Origin: Sulfuricurvum sp.
GTDB lineage: Bacteria; Campylobacterota; Campylobacteria; Campylobacterales; Sulfurimonadaceae
NCBI RefSeq assembly: GCF_023229695.1
Contig: NZ_JALNYS010000009.1
Coordinates: forward strand, 1 to 64,000
Length of the DNA: 64,000 nucleotides
Reading direction: 5' to 3'
The translations under genes and the position numbers were made by a program. Every line of letters starts with the position of its first letter. Positions within the stretch are counted from its first letter, which is position 1. The notes below the pieces were generated by a model. The model saw only the letters and a program-made list of their open reading frames with translations, ran no database searches and had not been told where the DNA came from. Shown here piece after piece: positions 1-6,717 of the stretch.

Positions 1-308
1 CCGACCTGATCGGTGAGATCTCCATCTCCGGCCGTGAACAAGCAGAGGGGATGAACCAGATCAATCAGGCTATGGGACAAGTGGATCAAGTGACCCAACA
101 AGTGGCCGCCAACTCCGAAGAGGCGGCGGCCGCCGCCGAAGAGCTCAACGCCCAAGCCAGCGCAATGATGGAGACGATTGCCGTACTGGCCCAAATGGTG
201 GGGATGCAGAGCGAAACCCATGTCCCCGCACCGAAACGGCAACAACGCAGTTCTCTGGAACTCAAACCCTCAAGCGCCCCGCGTAAAAGCGCTCAAATTT
301 ATCTATGA
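1..308 (+). CDS. methyl-accepting chemotaxis protein, C-terminal end (5' truncated by window)
   Basis: The frame is open from base 3 and codes the last ~101 residues of a chemoreceptor. The first ~60 residues are the distal part of the cytoplasmic signalling coiled coil: Gln/Glu-rich heptads, then NSEEAAAAAEELNAQ, typical of the adaptation-helix region with methylatable Glu/Gln pairs. The last 40 residues are a basic, Pro/Ser-rich linker without a CheR/CheB pentapeptide. Stop TGA overlaps the ATG of the next gene in ATGATG, so the two are probably translationally coupled. The ligand-binding domain lies outside the window, so the stimulus is unknown. Confidence 0.88.
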   Translation, partial: DLIGEISISGREQAEGMNQINQAMGQVDQVTQQVAANSEEAAAAAEELNAQASAMMETIAVLAQMVGMQSETHVPAPKRQQRSSLELKPSSAPRKSAQIYL

Positions 309-1048
309 TGCAGAATAGAGCTAACCATTTTGACACCATCGCCGATGAATTTAACGGCCTTTGGCAAATGACCCCGGATTATCGAAACTGGATGAGCGAA
401 ACCATTGTCTCTGTTCTGGATTTGCGCTCCGATGAATGTTTTGTCGATCTGGGAGGGGGAACGGGATCCTACACCCGACTCATCGCCAAAAAAGCGGATC
501 TGCAAAGCCCTGCACTCTGTGTTGAACCATCAAAAAAGATGCTCTCTCAAATCGAAGAATCCGATCATCTCAAACCGGTACATGCCGATGCATTATCCTT
601 TTGCACAAGCGAAATCCGCTACGACAAAATCCTCCTCAAAGAGATGATCCATTTTGTTGAAGAGAGAAAAGCTTTATTTCAAGGGATTAAACGGCAGCTT
701 TGCGAAAACGGAAGGGTATTGATCGTTACCCGTCCGAAAAATACCCCTCTGCCGTTTTTTACTGCGGCATTAGAGCGATTTGCCCAAGGGCAGCCTTCCG
801 TTGAATCGCTTGAAAAAGAGCTTGAAGATGCCGGCCTACGCCCCTTTTCACGCACCGAGGAGTTCTCCTTCGGTATCTCCAAAGAGCGGTGGTACGGTAT
901 GCTACGAAACCGTTTTATGTCCAATCTTCAGAACTTTACCGATGAAGAGATCGAAGAGGGGATCGTTCAGCTGGAAAAAACGTTTGAAGCACAAACAATT
1001 ATCGCGTTTAGAGACCGGATCATCTTTATCTGCGGGGAACCGCTCTAA
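305..1048 (+). CDS. class I SAM-dependent methyltransferase
   Basis: The 247-residue protein has a Rossmann-type SAM-binding core. Motif I is DLGGGTG at residues 48-54, an acidic VEPS follows at the end of strand 2, and a DAL motif near residue 97 would contact the adenine. It resembles the Methyltransf_11/25 type that acts on small molecules or lipids; the substrate cannot be read from the sequence. The start overlaps the stop of the chemoreceptor. A link to chemotaxis is possible from position alone, but it is not the CheR fold. Transcription probably ends at the hairpin at 1166-1191. Confidence 0.75.
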   Translation: MMQNRANHFDTIADEFNGLWQMTPDYRNWMSETIVSVLDLRSDECFVDLGGGTGSYTRLIAKKADLQSPALCVEPSKKMLSQIEESDHLKPVHADALSFCTSEIRYDKILLKEMIHFVEERKALFQGIKRQLCENGRVLIVTRPKNTPLPFFTAALERFAQGQPSVESLEKELEDAGLRPFSRTEEFSFGISKERWYGMLRNRFMSNLQNFTDEEIEEGIVQLEKTFEAQTIIAFRDRIIFICGEPL

Positions 1049-1060
1049 GCTCCGGCTTAG

Positions 1061-1276
1061 TTACTGACCTTACGCACCTTGTCTAAACAAGTGCGAAAAG
1101 GTTAGTAATCTCCCGTATCCGAAAGATACGGGAAGCTTTAGGGGGTTGTATGGGTGAAAAGCGTCAAAAAAGCCAACTGCTTGGCTTTTTTAGCTTAGGA
1201 GCCGATGCACGAAGTGCCGGCTGGGCCGTCCCTGCCACTTTCCGGGCTATGAGCGAAAAGTGCGTAACATCACTTA
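1061..1276. repeat. structured intergenic repeat, copy 1 (MITE-like, imperfect terminal inverted repeats)
   Basis: The ends are imperfect inverted repeats: 1061-1077 (TTACTGACCTTACGCAC) pairs with 1260-1276, 13 of 17 matching. Inside are a GCAC/GTGC hairpin (1074-1094) enclosed by TTACTGACCTT/AAGGTTAGTAA, an 8 bp stem CCCGTATC/GATACGGG (1112-1132), a terminator-like stem (1166-1191) and a GCAC-GAA-GTGC hairpin (1207-1217). Bases 1071-1191 recur at 9121-9241 with two mismatches. The right end supplies the TAA of the lipoprotein gene on the minus strand. No coding potential was seen. Confidence 0.7.
1166..1191. terminator. bidirectional rho-independent terminator
   Basis: An 11 bp perfect stem, AAAAAAGCCAA / TTGGCTTTTTT, has a CTGC loop, so either strand ends in a T-run. 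On the plus strand it lies 118 bp after the methyltransferase stop. It forms the 3' part of the conserved repeat core. Confidence 0.7.
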
Positions 1277-1402
1277 GTTATTCGTTCCGCGTATCACCCG
1301 TTTCACATCATCGAACCCTTCGCTCACCCCTTGATTAAACTCTTTTGCACTGCACCCTCCCAGTATAACAACCGTAAGCAGTGAGATCATCACGTAACGC
1401 AT
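1274..1402 (-). CDS. small lipoprotein
   Basis: This 42-residue protein starts at the ATG at 1402, which follows a good GGAGAA ribosome site; a longer in-frame extension upstream lacks one. Residues 1-16 are a hydrophobic signal peptide ending in the lipobox LGGC, with Cys17 as the lipidation site. The mature part is a short amphipathic helix (KEFNQGVSEGFDDVKRVIRG). Size and layout resemble entericidin-like or other tiny anchored lipoproteins, but no family is certain. Its stop codon falls in the inverted end of the structured repeat, so its C-terminus may have been set by that insertion. Confidence 0.65.
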   Translation of the reverse strand: MRYVMISLLTVVILGGCSAKEFNQGVSEGFDDVKRVIRGTNN

Positions 1403-1532
1403 CCATTCTCCTAATTTTTTTGAAATTATAGCTATCTTACGGTTTGCATTTGGTTTGCACCCTCTTTTTTTTCGGAGAGCAACATAAATCACAAAAAAAT
1501 TACTTTTTTTTCCCTAATCACCCCATTTTCGC

Positions 1533-1538
1533 TACAAT
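1533..1538 (+). promoter_or_regulatory. candidate -10 element for the cyclase gene
   Basis: TACAAT lies 30 bp before the ATG at 1569, downstream of a T-rich tract, the usual layout for sigma-70 promoters in Campylobacterota, which rely on T-rich upstream DNA instead of a fixed -35. Confidence 0.35.
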
Positions 1539-1568
1539 AACCGCTCCATTAAAAAATGACTTGCAGTT

Positions 1569-2774
1569 ATGAAAAAGGTAAGCGATTTGTTCCGATATCT
1601 TCTTCCCGAAAAGGGTGATTTTGCCGTCACAGCAGAGCAGATTCGCCTCCTCTACCATCAAGGAAATACGATCCAGATATTGGGGATAGTGGCGGCGGGT
1701 GTCAGTGTAATTATGTTCTGGAACGTAGCGGATCATCTTCTCCTCTCCCTTTGGTTCACTGCTCTTTTTCTCCTCTCCGTTATCCGCCTTATCGCCAATT
1801 TTCGCTTTACCCAAATCTCTTTTGAGAATCCCGACACCTTCAATAAATGGAAAAATATCTATCTTTTGGGGACCTTTCTCTCCGGATGCCTATGGAGTAT
1901 GCTTGCATTTTTTTACGATCCCTCCTGGCCTGCCCCCAATCAGGTGATGTTATTTATCCTCTTTACCGGCATTATTGCGGGTGCTTTAAACAGTAACTCC
2001 TCCGTATTTATCGCTTTCCCCGCGTTCTACCTCCCGCTGGTTTTTAGCCTGATGTACGTTATGCTGAGCCAAACGGATGAGGGGTTTTATCCCCTCTTGA
2101 CGCTCTTCATCATATATACCGCATTGATGTATATCTCTTCGCTCAAATACCATAACCGCCTGACACACTCGCTCCGATTGCGGTTCGAAAATGAACAGCT
2201 GGCGGAAAAACTGGCCCAATACAACAAAAGGTTGTTGGAACTTGCCGACACGGACGAACTGACCGGCCTCCATAACCGACGTTCACTCAACCGATATCTC
2301 AGGATGGCATCGAATCAACATTTTCTAGATCAGCACTCTCTCTCACTCATTTTTATCGATTTGGACTACTTCAAACAATACAATGACACCTATGGGCATG
2401 AACGGGGGGATCAGTGTCTGGTCCAAATCGCCACCATTCTTAAATCCAATGCGCGCCAATCCAGCGACATGATGACACGCTACGGAGGCGAAGAGTTCAC
2501 CCTGATACTGGCCAACACAAACGCACGGCAGGCACGCCTGATAGCCGAAAGGATCCGACAGGATCTGAATCAGCTGCATCTTCCCCATGCAGCGTCACCG
2601 ATCTCCGATCACGTTACAATCAGTATCGGCATCGTGACGATGATCCCCCAACAACCCGACAGTTGCGCACATCTCCTCTCTATCGCGGACAAAGCCCTTT
2701 ATGAAGCCAAAAAAACGGGACGAAACCGTATCGTTCATGCTTCCGAAGAGTCATTTGCTGATAAAGCCGATTAA
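1569..2774 (+). CDS. membrane diguanylate cyclase (GGDEF), cyclase 1
   Basis: The 401-residue protein has about six hydrophobic segments in residues 30-190, a MASE-like integral membrane sensor. A short coiled-coil linker leads to a GGDEF domain from about 228 to 392, beginning DTDELTGLHNRR. The active-site signature is GGEEF at 306-310, a functional variant expected to make c-di-GMP from two GTP. The inhibitory I-site, normally RxxD five residues before the signature, reads QSSD here, so product inhibition is probably lost; the other three cyclases in this window keep RxxD. It stands alone, with the lipoprotein gene divergent upstream. The stimulus is unknown. Confidence 0.88.
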   Translation: MKKVSDLFRYLLPEKGDFAVTAEQIRLLYHQGNTIQILGIVAAGVSVIMFWNVADHLLLSLWFTALFLLSVIRLIANFRFTQISFENPDTFNKWKNIYLLGTFLSGCLWSMLAFFYDPSWPAPNQVMLFILFTGIIAGALNSNSSVFIAFPAFYLPLVFSLMYVMLSQTDEGFYPLLTLFIIYTALMYISSLKYHNRLTHSLRLRFENEQLAEKLAQYNKRLLELADTDELTGLHNRRSLNRYLRMASNQHFLDQHSLSLIFIDLDYFKQYNDTYGHERGDQCLVQIATILKSNARQSSDMMTRYGGEEFTLILANTNARQARLIAERIRQDLNQLHLPHAASPISDHVTISIGIVTMIPQQPDSCAHLLSIADKALYEAKKTGRNRIVHASEESFADKAD

Positions 2775-2794
2775 ATAGGGACCGGTAATGGAGA

Positions 2795-3394
2795 TTACCG
2801 CTTGCGAAATCCGAACAGTTCGAGCGAACTTTTCGTCGCGCGGGCGATGATGCTCTGCTCCGGCCGAAACATCGCGTTCGATATCACTTTCACGCACTCC
2901 GTGATCCCCTCAAACCCGTGATCGGGGTAGGTGCTTTGCAATACGATTTGATCCATACTCATGGCACTGAGCACCTCCGTATCGAACGCCCCGACATTGC
3001 CCGCACCCATGGCGAGCAAAAAATTCGGCAATGCGGGGTACTCCTGCGTCGCATTGAGGATGATCCCCCGGCATTCGCCCAACAAAGCGATGAGCCCCTC
3101 ATTCAGCACCGATTCGTCAATGACAACCGGTTTGTCGGAAATCGGAAGGAGTCCACCGTCTTCCTCACTTTTTATCGAGAACGCAACGCAGCGATTGTCC
3201 GCTTTAGCGCGCAAATGGAGCGGAACGGAGTAGAAGAGACTCCCGTATTCTTCCGCAAGCGCTTTGGTCTCATCGATCTCGACAAGCGATGAAGGGTGGA
3301 GAATAAACATCTGCACCATCGACTCTTCGATGATATCCTCCAGATTATCGATGAACTCCGCATCGGCACGGTATAAATTGACGTCGATCGTCAT
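2795..3394 (-). CDS. TatD-related protein, probably not a nuclease
   Basis: The 199 residues have a C-terminal half that follows the TatD metal-dependent hydrolase pattern: DQIVLQSTYPDHGFEG sits where TatD has its ETD-P segment, followed by a helix pair ending TKSSLELFGF like the conserved N-lF end. The N-terminal HxHxD metal motif and the usual internal His ligands are missing, and the protein is ~60 residues shorter than TatD nucleases. The catalytic metals are therefore probably not bound. It is set tail-to-tail with cyclase 1. The fold assignment is by eye and moderate. Confidence 0.5.
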   Translation of the reverse strand: MTIDVNLYRADAEFIDNLEDIIEESMVQMFILHPSSLVEIDETKALAEEYGSLFYSVPLHLRAKADNRCVAFSIKSEEDGGLLPISDKPVVIDESVLNEGLIALLGECRGIILNATQEYPALPNFLLAMGAGNVGAFDTEVLSAMSMDQIVLQSTYPDHGFEGITECVKVISNAMFRPEQSIIARATKSSLELFGFRKR

Positions 3395-3447
3395 GTTTCC
3401 CCTTTGAACGGTTATCCCTCAGGGTATGCAAATGCGGTTCCAGCCAC

Positions 3448-3477
3448 AGGGGAGCGGGACGGGTTAAAGAGGTGTTT
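3448..3477. repeat. 30 bp module-boundary repeat R1
   Basis: This is one of three same-orientation copies with the plus-strand core GGRACGRGTWAAAGAG. It lies 4 bp past the toxin stop. The other copies are at 4082-4112 and 5392-5420; together they bracket the TA pair and the vanZ/pseudogene pair. Confidence 0.5.
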
Positions 3478-3481
3478 AATG

Positions 3482-3823
3482 CTATTTCAATGAAGCCAAT
3501 ACTAACCCATCTATCTCATTTTCACTGAGATTTTCGAAATCACATTTATCATAGATAAACAATAAGTAGAGTTCATTATCGATGAGTTTGAAATAGGTGA
3601 TGAGTCGATAGCCACCGCTTTTGCCACTTTTTTTGTCTGAGTTGGCAATGCGCGCTTTATACACTCCATCACCCAAATGAACCCCTAAATCTTCTTCATG
3701 CTCGATATTGTCGACAAACTTCGCACAATCATCTTCGATATGTCGAAATCGTTTTTTGAGTTTTTTTACGGATTTGGAAAATTTTTCGGTCTCAAAGATA
3801 ACGACGGAGGAGAGTTTTTTCAC
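3482..3823 (-). CDS. RelE/ParE-family toxin (TA module 1)
   Basis: The 113-residue basic protein starts with a Lys-rich helix (KFSKSVKKLKKRF), then has the strand pattern KARIANSDKKSGKSGGYRLITYF, characteristic of RelE-fold toxins in which the K-x-R and G-Y-R segments carry the RNA-contacting basic residues. Such toxins usually cleave mRNA on the ribosome. It overlaps the antitoxin gene by 4 bp in ATGA form. Lower GC than the flanking core genes and repeats at the module edge suggest horizontal origin. Confidence 0.75.
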   Translation of the reverse strand: MKKLSSVVIFETEKFSKSVKKLKKRFRHIEDDCAKFVDNIEHEEDLGVHLGDGVYKARIANSDKKSGKSGGYRLITYFKLIDNELYLLFIYDKCDFENLSENEIDGLVLASLK

Positions 3824-4017
3824 TTTATCGTTCGGATACTTTTTACCCGTCCGGCTTTGACATCCTCAAAAGCTTCTTTGATATTATTTTGCAGAGTTTC
3901 AATCTCTTGGGATTTTTTATCTTCGGCGATTTTTACCGCTTTTTTCGGGAGCATATCCACAAATGCGACAAATCGATCAAAATAATCATCACTGATTTTA
4001 AGTGTCAGTGTACGCAT
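3820..4017 (-). CDS. antitoxin of RelE-type module 1
   Basis: A 65-residue protein read first in the two-gene operon. The N-terminal LTLKISDDYFDRFVAFVDML resembles a short DNA-binding or dimerisation segment, and residues 35-65 form a charged helix likely to wrap the toxin. Its size, order (antitoxin first) and 4 bp overlap with a RelE-fold gene support the call; the antitoxin family is not certain. The ATG follows AAGGAG (complement of 4024-4029), and TATAAT lies further upstream. Confidence 0.65.
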   Translation of the reverse strand: MRTLTLKISDDYFDRFVAFVDMLPKKAVKIAEDKKSQEIETLQNNIKEAFEDVKAGRVKSIRTIK

Positions 4018-4046
4018 TTTATACTCCTTGTAAATTCATTATGGAA

Positions 4047-4052
4047 ATTATA
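4047..4052 (-). promoter_or_regulatory. -10 element of TA module 1
   Basis: TATAAT on the minus strand is 30 bp upstream of the antitoxin ATG at 4017, with AAGGAG between them. Confidence 0.5.
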
Positions 4053-4081
4053 GCACAAACGGAGAAATGGGAATGATGAGC

Positions 4082-4112
4082 AGGGAAATGGAACGAGTTA
4101 AAGAGGTGTTTT
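4082..4112. repeat. module-boundary repeat R2
   Basis: This is the second copy of the ~30 bp repeat; it shares GTTAAAGAGGTGTTT exactly with R1. It overlaps the vanZ-like gene: the last residues KTPL and the TAA stop are encoded inside it. Confidence 0.5.
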
Positions 4113-4442
4113 GATTTTTATGATGAGCTTATAGACTCCGATCCCGATCACAATCCCTATACAATCTGCGACAATATCCATGAGAGAACAAAATCTATTG
4201 GGGATAAAGTATTGTGTTATCTCGATTTGGAAACCGACGAGTAGCAAAAGAGCGCTTTTCGCGCGTGTGGATAGATGTGTATATGCCAAACTTAACAATA
4301 CATAGAGGGTAAAAAAAGCGATAAGGTGGTTTTGTTTATCCCAAAAGCTCGCTACCATTTCGATATTTTGTGGCGTAATGGCGAGATATTCGATACCTAA
4401 AAATGCTGTGTAAAACGCTGTTTTAAAAAGATTTATTTTCAC
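4098..4442 (-). CDS. VanZ-like family membrane protein
   Basis: The 114-residue protein has about four short hydrophobic segments. The family pattern is visible: WDKQNHLIAFFTLYVLLSL (the conserved K-x-H-F/Y region), then GFQIEITQYFIPNRFCSLMDIVADCIGIVIG (the E-x-Q-x-F-P-R-x2-s-x2-D-x3-N/D-G block). VanZ-like proteins are small integral membrane proteins; the founder gives low-level teicoplanin resistance by an unknown route, and most members have no assigned role. It lies 36 bp after the split pseudogene on the same strand. Confidence 0.75.
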   Translation of the reverse strand: MKINLFKTAFYTAFLGIEYLAITPQNIEMVASFWDKQNHLIAFFTLYVLLSLAYTHLSTRAKSALLLLVGFQIEITQYFIPNRFCSLMDIVADCIGIVIGIGVYKLIIKIKTPL

Positions 4443-4478
4443 TAAGTTCCTATGTCATTCACTTCGAAGTATAGATGT

Positions 4479-5326
4479 TTATTGCAATAGAGCCAAAAAG
4501 CGAGGATCACTATAGAGGGATTTTAAAAATGCCTCGATCCCTCGTGTAAAGTTTTGTCCTGTCGCATTGCACACATTTGCCGCAACAAAGTATGTACCGT
4601 ATTCGTGTTTGTAAGAAAATGTTTCACTTTTATTATTGTTTGAGAGGGTCATTTCATATTCCCATGTGGCTGTGCCGACCGTATTGAAATTGGTTTTGAT
4701 GCTATCTATAGCCGTCCTTTCGCACCCAATTCTTTGAATTAATTTGCGTATTTTTAGCCGATAAAGAGCTGTTTTCATGTAATTTCAGAGAAAAAGTTCA
4801 TTTTTTTAAGAGCTTATTCAGGATCATATTGATCTCTTATTGAGTCAATAGATGGCAAAGCTATTCAAGCAAGTAAATTTGTATGCAGATTAAAACCAAT
4901 GTTCCTATTCATAAATTTAAAATCAGTTCATAAAACCCCGTAAAATAGGGATTTTTAATTATTCAAATAGAGGTGCGAAAGGACGGCTATAGAGATAACT
5001 ACTCCGTCTTTGTCAGATAAAATCCCCCCTTGCGCCAACTCTTGTGAAAATGCTTTTTCGATTACACTCTCAAATGTTTCGGATTGCGTTGTAACGATAG
5101 GAAACCATCCTCGGCATAGTAGACTGTTGGAGCTTGTATTTTCGTCCACTTTGTTCCGCAAAACAATGTGAATATTTTTTTCTTTTAGGGTTGATAGTAC
5201 CGATACGTTTTTAGCGGCTACTTGATAGGTGTCGATTGGCATCCTGCTGGAGGGTTGAAGTAAAAGCACCTGACCCCACACACTGCTTGAAAAAATAATC
5301 GCCACTAAAAAAACAAAACCTCTCAT
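4479..5326 (-). pseudogene. periplasmic protein gene split by a 275 bp MITE
   Basis: The 5' part (5326 to about 4987) codes a signal peptide (MRGFVFLVAIIFSSSVWG) and ~110 residues up to GVVIS. The 3' part (about 4711 to 4479) continues with DSIKTNFNTVGTATWEYEM and ends RFLALLQ. Removing 4712-4986 plus one copy of CTATAG joins them in frame as VVIS-I-DSIK and gives one uninterrupted 188-residue protein. The rebuilt protein resembles YajG/LptE-like small periplasmic proteins in layout; the function is unknown. As it stands, the 5' part ends SHLYLNN inside the element, and the 3' part could only start at an ATG supplied by the element (4778), without a clear ribosome site or signal peptide. Confidence 0.85.
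4712..4986. mobile_element. 275 bp MITE-like insertion
   Basis: Perfect 15 bp terminal inverted repeats, CCGTCCTTTCGCACC (4712-4726) and GGTGCGAAAGGACGG (4972-4986), have a further TTTGAAT match just inside. They are flanked by direct CTATAG copies (4706-4711, 4987-4992). Because CTATAG is a palindrome, the true target duplication may be 2, 4 or 6 bp. No transposase is encoded. A hairpin with CCCC/GGG arms and a T-run lies near the right end (4936-4956). Exact reconstruction of the host frame on excision shows this is an insertion. Confidence 0.85.
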
Positions 5327-5391
5327 GAGTCCTCTTTCCGATAATTTATCTGATAGTATCTTATCTCGTTGTATTTTGTCAAATTAGGCGT

Positions 5392-5420
5392 AGGAAGTGG
5401 AACGGGTAAAAGAGATATTT
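5392..5420. repeat. module-boundary repeat R3
   Basis: This is the third and most diverged copy (AGGAAGTGGAACGGG then TAAAAGAG), upstream of both the split pseudogene and the divergent HEPN gene. Confidence 0.45.
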
Positions 5421-5481
5421 TAGTCAATTTTGAAAAAAGTCAGATAAAATAATTTTCACTTATTCTCTTCAAAGGTATATA

Positions 5482-6246
5482 ATGAATCTCAGTAAAATAG
5501 AACAAGAAGAATATTGTACGTTTTTATTATTTAAACGTCATGTAGAAGTTTTACATACTTTACGCCCTGATTTATATATGTCATTTGGGAATGATGAGCA
5601 TACTTTTAGCATAAAAGGAGAAGATGCAAAAGGTATGGATGACTATGAGTCAAAAAGGCAAATAGTAATGGCATTAAATGCTTCTATCATCCTAAACACA
5701 ACAAGTTTTTTTGAAGGTTTTTTAGAAAATATTCTACTTAGAAAAATTGGAAAAACAACCTCTCTTCCTGAGCATATAAAAAGTATTATCGAAGAATATC
5801 AACAACAAATATTACGAATAAGCTCATTTGCTGAATTCAAAAAGTACTTTCAAAAGCTTTTTCACAAAAAAATCACTGACGTCCTTAATATGAAAAAAAA
5901 TGATTTAGATTTTATTGATAAGTTCTATACTGTAAGGCATTTATTATCTCATGGTTCATGTTTAGATACTGCATCAATAAAATTAGAAATAGGCAGAAAG
6001 CTTTTTCATACGGATAGTGCTTACATCGCATTGATGAAAGCCATGCAAGAAAGATACTCCCATAAATATGATTTGAATATTGATTTTATGAGCCTATTAA
6101 ATTTCAGTGAAGTTATAGATGATTTTAGTAACACAATTTTTGATATTGCAACAGAATTAGCTGAAGAATTGAAAAAAAATAACTTGATTGATTCTTCAGG
6201 ATTCTGGGGAGATTTTTCAGGACGAGGAATGTGGGGGGAAATTTAA
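5482..6246 (+). CDS. HEPN-domain protein (RiboL-PSP-HEPN-like)
   Basis: The 254-residue, largely helical protein carries the HEPN RNase signature RX4H as RHLLSH at residues 152-157, in the context KFYTVRHLLSHGS, close to the RiboL-PSP/MAE_28990 groups. Such proteins are ribonucleases or RNA binders in defence and toxin systems. The gene is clearly AT-richer than the flanking core genes, which suggests recent acquisition. No nucleotidyltransferase or other usual partner is adjacent. The start follows AAAGGT 8 bp upstream. The Trp/Gly-rich tail (FWGDFSGRGMWGE) is unusual. Confidence 0.7.
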   Translation: MNLSKIEQEEYCTFLLFKRHVEVLHTLRPDLYMSFGNDEHTFSIKGEDAKGMDDYESKRQIVMALNASIILNTTSFFEGFLENILLRKIGKTTSLPEHIKSIIEEYQQQILRISSFAEFKKYFQKLFHKKITDVLNMKKNDLDFIDKFYTVRHLLSHGSCLDTASIKLEIGRKLFHTDSAYIALMKAMQERYSHKYDLNIDFMSLLNFSEVIDDFSNTIFDIATELAEELKKNNLIDSSGFWGDFSGRGMWGEI

Positions 6247-6261
6247 TCTACTCTTTTAATC

Positions 6262-6372
6262 TTAAAGGCTATTTGAAAGTGTACTAATTTTAACTTCTTT
6301 CCCCTTACTATTCCCCTTCACATGCTCCACTATCATCCCATGAAACCGCGCAAACGCGGTGGGAAGTACAAA
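6262..6372 (-). pseudogene. remnant of the 3' end of a magIII-type glycosylase gene
   Basis: On the minus strand this codes LPTAFARFHGMIVEHVKGN then SKGKEVKISTLSNSL and TAA at 6262-6264. The intact glycosylase downstream has LPAAFARFHGMIVEYVKSN. DNA identity is about 90% over 6298-6359 versus 6946-7007. There is no upstream coding part. It is best read as the displaced original gene end left when the BrnTA segment arrived. Confidence 0.75.
6298..6359. repeat. left direct repeat flanking brnTA
   Basis: These 62 bp match 6946-7007 in the same orientation with about six mismatches, both deriving from the 3' end of the glycosylase gene. The two copies bracket the brnTA operon and may act as, or derive from, an integration or recombination site. 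Confidence 0.7.
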
Positions 6373-6388
6373 ACAAAATAAAAATATC

Positions 6389-6417
6389 TTGACAAATCAT
6401 GATATTATCATTATAGT
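6389..6417 (+). promoter_or_regulatory. brnTA promoter with palindromic operator
   Basis: TTGACA (6389-6394), a 17 bp spacer and TATAGT (6412-6417) make a near-consensus sigma-70 promoter. The spacer carries the perfect palindrome ATGATA-T-TATCAT (6399-6411), a likely BrnA binding site for autorepression. The ATG at 6424 is 7 bp past the -10, so the transcript may be leaderless. Confidence 0.65.
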
Positions 6418-6423
6418 ATCTAT

Positions 6424-6717
6424 ATGAAATCGTTAAAATTTGAATGGGACGAACCAAAAGCGTCGTCAAATATCACCAAACACGGCGTATCATTTGAAGA
6501 AGCCAAAACGGTATTTGATGATGATTTTGCCCGTATGATTCCCGATCCTGACCATTCGGAACAAGAAGAACGATTTATCTTGTTGGGGATGAGCTATACA
6601 CTAAAAATATTAGCGGTAGTCCATTGCTACAGAGATCAAGAGGGAATAATACGGATCATATCCGCCAGACGATCGACCAAAAACGAAGAACGCCAATACA
6701 AGGAGCTATTACAATGA
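6424..6717 (+). CDS. brnT: BrnT toxin
   Basis: The 97-residue protein has the BrnT pattern: FEWDEPKASSNITKHGVSFEEA at the N-terminus, a central DPDHSEQEERFILLG strand region and the basic C-terminal SARRSTKNEERQY. BrnT is a RelE-fold ribonuclease toxin neutralised by BrnA. The toxin gene comes first, as in other brnTA operons, and its TGA overlaps the antitoxin ATG by 4 bp. There is no visible Shine-Dalgarno sequence; the promoter lies directly before the start codon. Confidence 0.9.
   Translation: MKSLKFEWDEPKASSNITKHGVSFEEAKTVFDDDFARMIPDPDHSEQEERFILLGMSYTLKILAVVHCYRDQEGIIRIISARRSTKNEERQYKELLQ

Noticed and set aside
1150..1338. Small plus-strand protein across repeat copy 1
   Set aside because: It runs through several hairpins and a terminator, has low-complexity sequence, and is not kept in copy 2.
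4706..4992. Invertible promoter or phase-variation switch, because the 22 bp copies are inverted
   Set aside because: Flipping the segment does not rejoin the two coding parts, since the first part hits a stop after SHPIL. Excision with loss of one CTATAG rejoins them exactly, so insertion explains the data better.
3448..5420. Integron attC sites at R1-R3
   Set aside because: The GTTAAAG core deviates from GTTRRRY at its last position, the paired core and imperfect palindrome are missing, and no integron integrase is in the window.
6310..6390. Alternative start or extra gene before brnT
   Set aside because: The sequence is explained by the minus-strand remnant of the glycosylase gene followed by the brnTA promoter.
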